Assembly: GCF_022179545.1 (NCBI RefSeq)
Contig: NZ_AP025518.1
Location: forward strand, 4,030,001-4,094,000
Source of the DNA: Mycolicibacterium fortuitum subsp. fortuitum
GTDB lineage: Bacteria; Actinomycetota; Actinomycetes; Mycobacteriales; Mycobacteriaceae
Length of the DNA stretch: 64,000 nt
Reading direction: 5' to 3'
Below are positions 62,799 to 64,000 of this stretch, one piece after another (the stretch's first letter is position 1; the number at the start of each line of letters is the position of its first letter). A program made the translations under genes and the position numbers. The notes beneath the pieces were generated by a model. The model had not been told where the DNA came from and did no database searches. It saw only the letters and a program-made list of their open reading frames with translations.

Positions 62799-64000
62799 TC
62801 ACGCCGACCCGACAGCTCCGACCACCTGGCCCGCCAGCGCCCAGGCCAGCAACCCGAACAGCACCGCGGCCAACCCGCGACGCATCCACCGCAGCCGCCA
62901 CAGCACCGTCAACGCCACGCCGGCCAGCGCCACCGACACCACACCGGCCATCCCCGAGGGTGATGGCAGCGCCGCCGCCGGCAGTGCCGAAGCCCACCGG
63001 GCCACCGAGAGCAGCCACCACAGTTCCGGCCCGGTGAACCGGATCAGCAACTGGGCACCGGCCGGCCAGACCGTCGAACACACGGCCGCCGCGGTACCGA
63101 GGACCGTGATCGGTGGAACCACCCCGGCCACTGCGAGATTGGCCGCCACTGACACCACGCTGACGGTGCCGGAGATCCCGGCCACCAGCGGGGCGGTGAC
63201 CAGCTGTGCCACTACCGCGACGCTGACCGCCGCAGCCACGGGCCGCGGCCAACCACGCGCCTGCAGCCGGCCCGACCACACCGGGGCGAGCACGACGATG
63301 CCGGCCGTCGCACAGACCGACAACGCGAACCCCACGTCGACCGCGAGTTGGGGAGCGGCAATCATCAGCGCGATCACGCTGGCCGCCAGCGCGGGCACCG
63401 CCTGCCGTCGGCGATGGGTCAACACGGCGAGCAAGCTCACCGCACCCATCACCGCGGCCCTCAACACGCTGGCCGAGGGCTGCACGACGATGACGAAACC
63501 GACCAGCCCCGCGCCGGCCACCAGCACGGCCGCGCGCGGCCCGATCAACGCCGCACTGAGCAGCAGGGCGCCGCACACGATGGTCACGTTCGCACCCGAC
63601 ACCGCGGTGAGATGCGTCAGGCCCGCGGTGCGAAACTGCGCGGTGGTGGTGCCGGTGACCGTCGAGGTGTCCCCCAGCACCAATGCGGGCAACATGGCGG
63701 CCTGGTCCGCGGGCAGCGCCACCCGCGCCGCCTCCGCGAAGCGCGAACGGATCCGCGCCGCGACACGTTGCACGGTCGACGCCTGCTGCGCCGAAACCTG
63801 CCCCGATGCGGCCAGCACGGCCACACTCAGGTCCTTGCGGTCCGGGCTTCGCACGGTGGCCCGCAAGCGAATCGGAGTTCCGGGACCCACCTGATCGAAG
63901 GTGGCCGGCGCGAACACGAGCACCCGGCCGGACATGGCGACCCGGTCGACCTCCCGCAGTTCGCCGCGGAACATCAGCCGTCCGCCACCGACCACCCGCG
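62799..64000 (-). CDS. comEC: ComEC/Rec2 competence-family membrane protein (5' end outside window)
   Basis: At least 398 residues of the ComEC/Rec2 DNA-channel family; the frame continues past the right edge. An OB-like N-terminal part ([12 protein letters not shown]...) is followed by [19 protein letters not shown] and many membrane segments ([22 protein letters not shown]). No C-terminal metallo-beta-lactamase domain follows, as in the M. tuberculosis protein. Stop lies 14 bases before the holA start. Whether it takes up DNA in mycobacteria is unproven. Confidence 0.88.
   Translation of the reverse strand, partial: RVVGGGRLMFRGELREVDRVAMSGRVLVFAPATFDQVGPGTPIRLRATVRSPDRKDLSVAVLAASGQVSAQQASTVQRVAARIRSRFAEAARVALPADQAAMLPALVLGDTSTVTGTTTAQFRTAGLTHLTAVSGANVTIVCGALLLSAALIGPRAAVLVAGAGLVGFVIVVQPSASVLRAAVMGAVSLLAVLTHRRRQAVPALAASVIALMIAAPQLAVDVGFALSVCATAGIVVLAPVWSGRLQARGWPRPVAAAVSVAVVAQLVTAPLVAGISGTVSVVSVAANLAVAGVVPPITVLGTAAAVCSTVWPAGAQLLIRFTGPELWWLLSVARWASALPAAALPSPSGMAGVVSVALAGVALTVLWRLRWMRRGLAAVLFGLLAWALAGQVVGAVGSA

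Overview
The window looks like chromosomal DNA from a non-tuberculous mycobacterium, most likely a rapid grower (Mycolicibacterium type). This rests on the high GC content, the mycobactin genes, and a gene order (mbtI, hemW, sirA-cysH-che1, subI-cysTWA, small membrane genes, GH15 trehalase, lepA, rnz-like, transglutaminase/alpha-E/ATP-grasp, rpsT, holA, comEC) that follows the M. tuberculosis Rv2386c-Rv2415c segment, with several inserted accessory operons. The species cannot be fixed from the sequence alone.

Positions 1-20.9 kb are an iron-acquisition locus. mbtB, a truncated adenylation-like gene, a free thioesterase, mbtC, mbtD and mbtE (cut by the left edge) run on the minus strand, with mbtA divergent from mbtB. 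Beyond mbtA lie an FAD monooxygenase and, convergent with it, a 1,723-residue iterative type I PKS with the architecture and motifs of a 6-methylsalicylic acid synthase, followed by mbtI. IdeR-like iron boxes precede mbtB/mbtA, the adenylation-like gene, the PKS and mbtI. The most interesting inference is that this organism has two routes to an aryl starter: salicylate from MbtI and 6-methylsalicylate from the PKS. Both would feed MbtA and MbtB.

Positions 21-34.5 kb centre on sulfur. hemW is followed by a leaderless polycysteine leader peptide and the sulfite reductase/APS reductase/sirohydrochlorin chelatase operon. A persulfide-handling operon comes next (CstB-like persulfide dioxygenase-rhodanese, sulfide:quinone reductase, membrane rhodanese, TauE/SafE exporter, CstR-type repressor), with three matching ATACCC/GGGTAT operators. 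The sulfate importer subI-cysTWA has a second cysteine-containing leaderless leader peptide.

Positions 34-47 kb hold a pair of tiny membrane proteins, a GH15 trehalase, an ANTAR protein, a methyltransferase, a quinone-oxidoreductase-like enzyme, and a translationally coupled operon of two NtaA/DszA-type flavin monooxygenases, an APC permease, a GNAT protein and a DszC-like flavin enzyme. That operon probably liberates sulfur or nitrogen from organic compounds. lepA and a PemK-like gene follow.

Positions 47.7-51.7 kb are a BtuF-BtuF-BtuC-BtuD-like ABC importer behind a cobalamin riboswitch. The rest (51.8-64 kb) holds small housekeeping and accessory genes: a DUF6480-like membrane peptide, GNAT, CBS, an RNase Z-like hydrolase, a HEAT-like repeat protein, an F420-type oxidoreductase, a MarR-controlled membrane protein, the conserved transglutaminase/alpha-E/ATP-grasp trio, rpsT, holA and the 3' part of comEC. 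No tRNA, rRNA, CRISPR array, insertion sequence or prophage was recognised.
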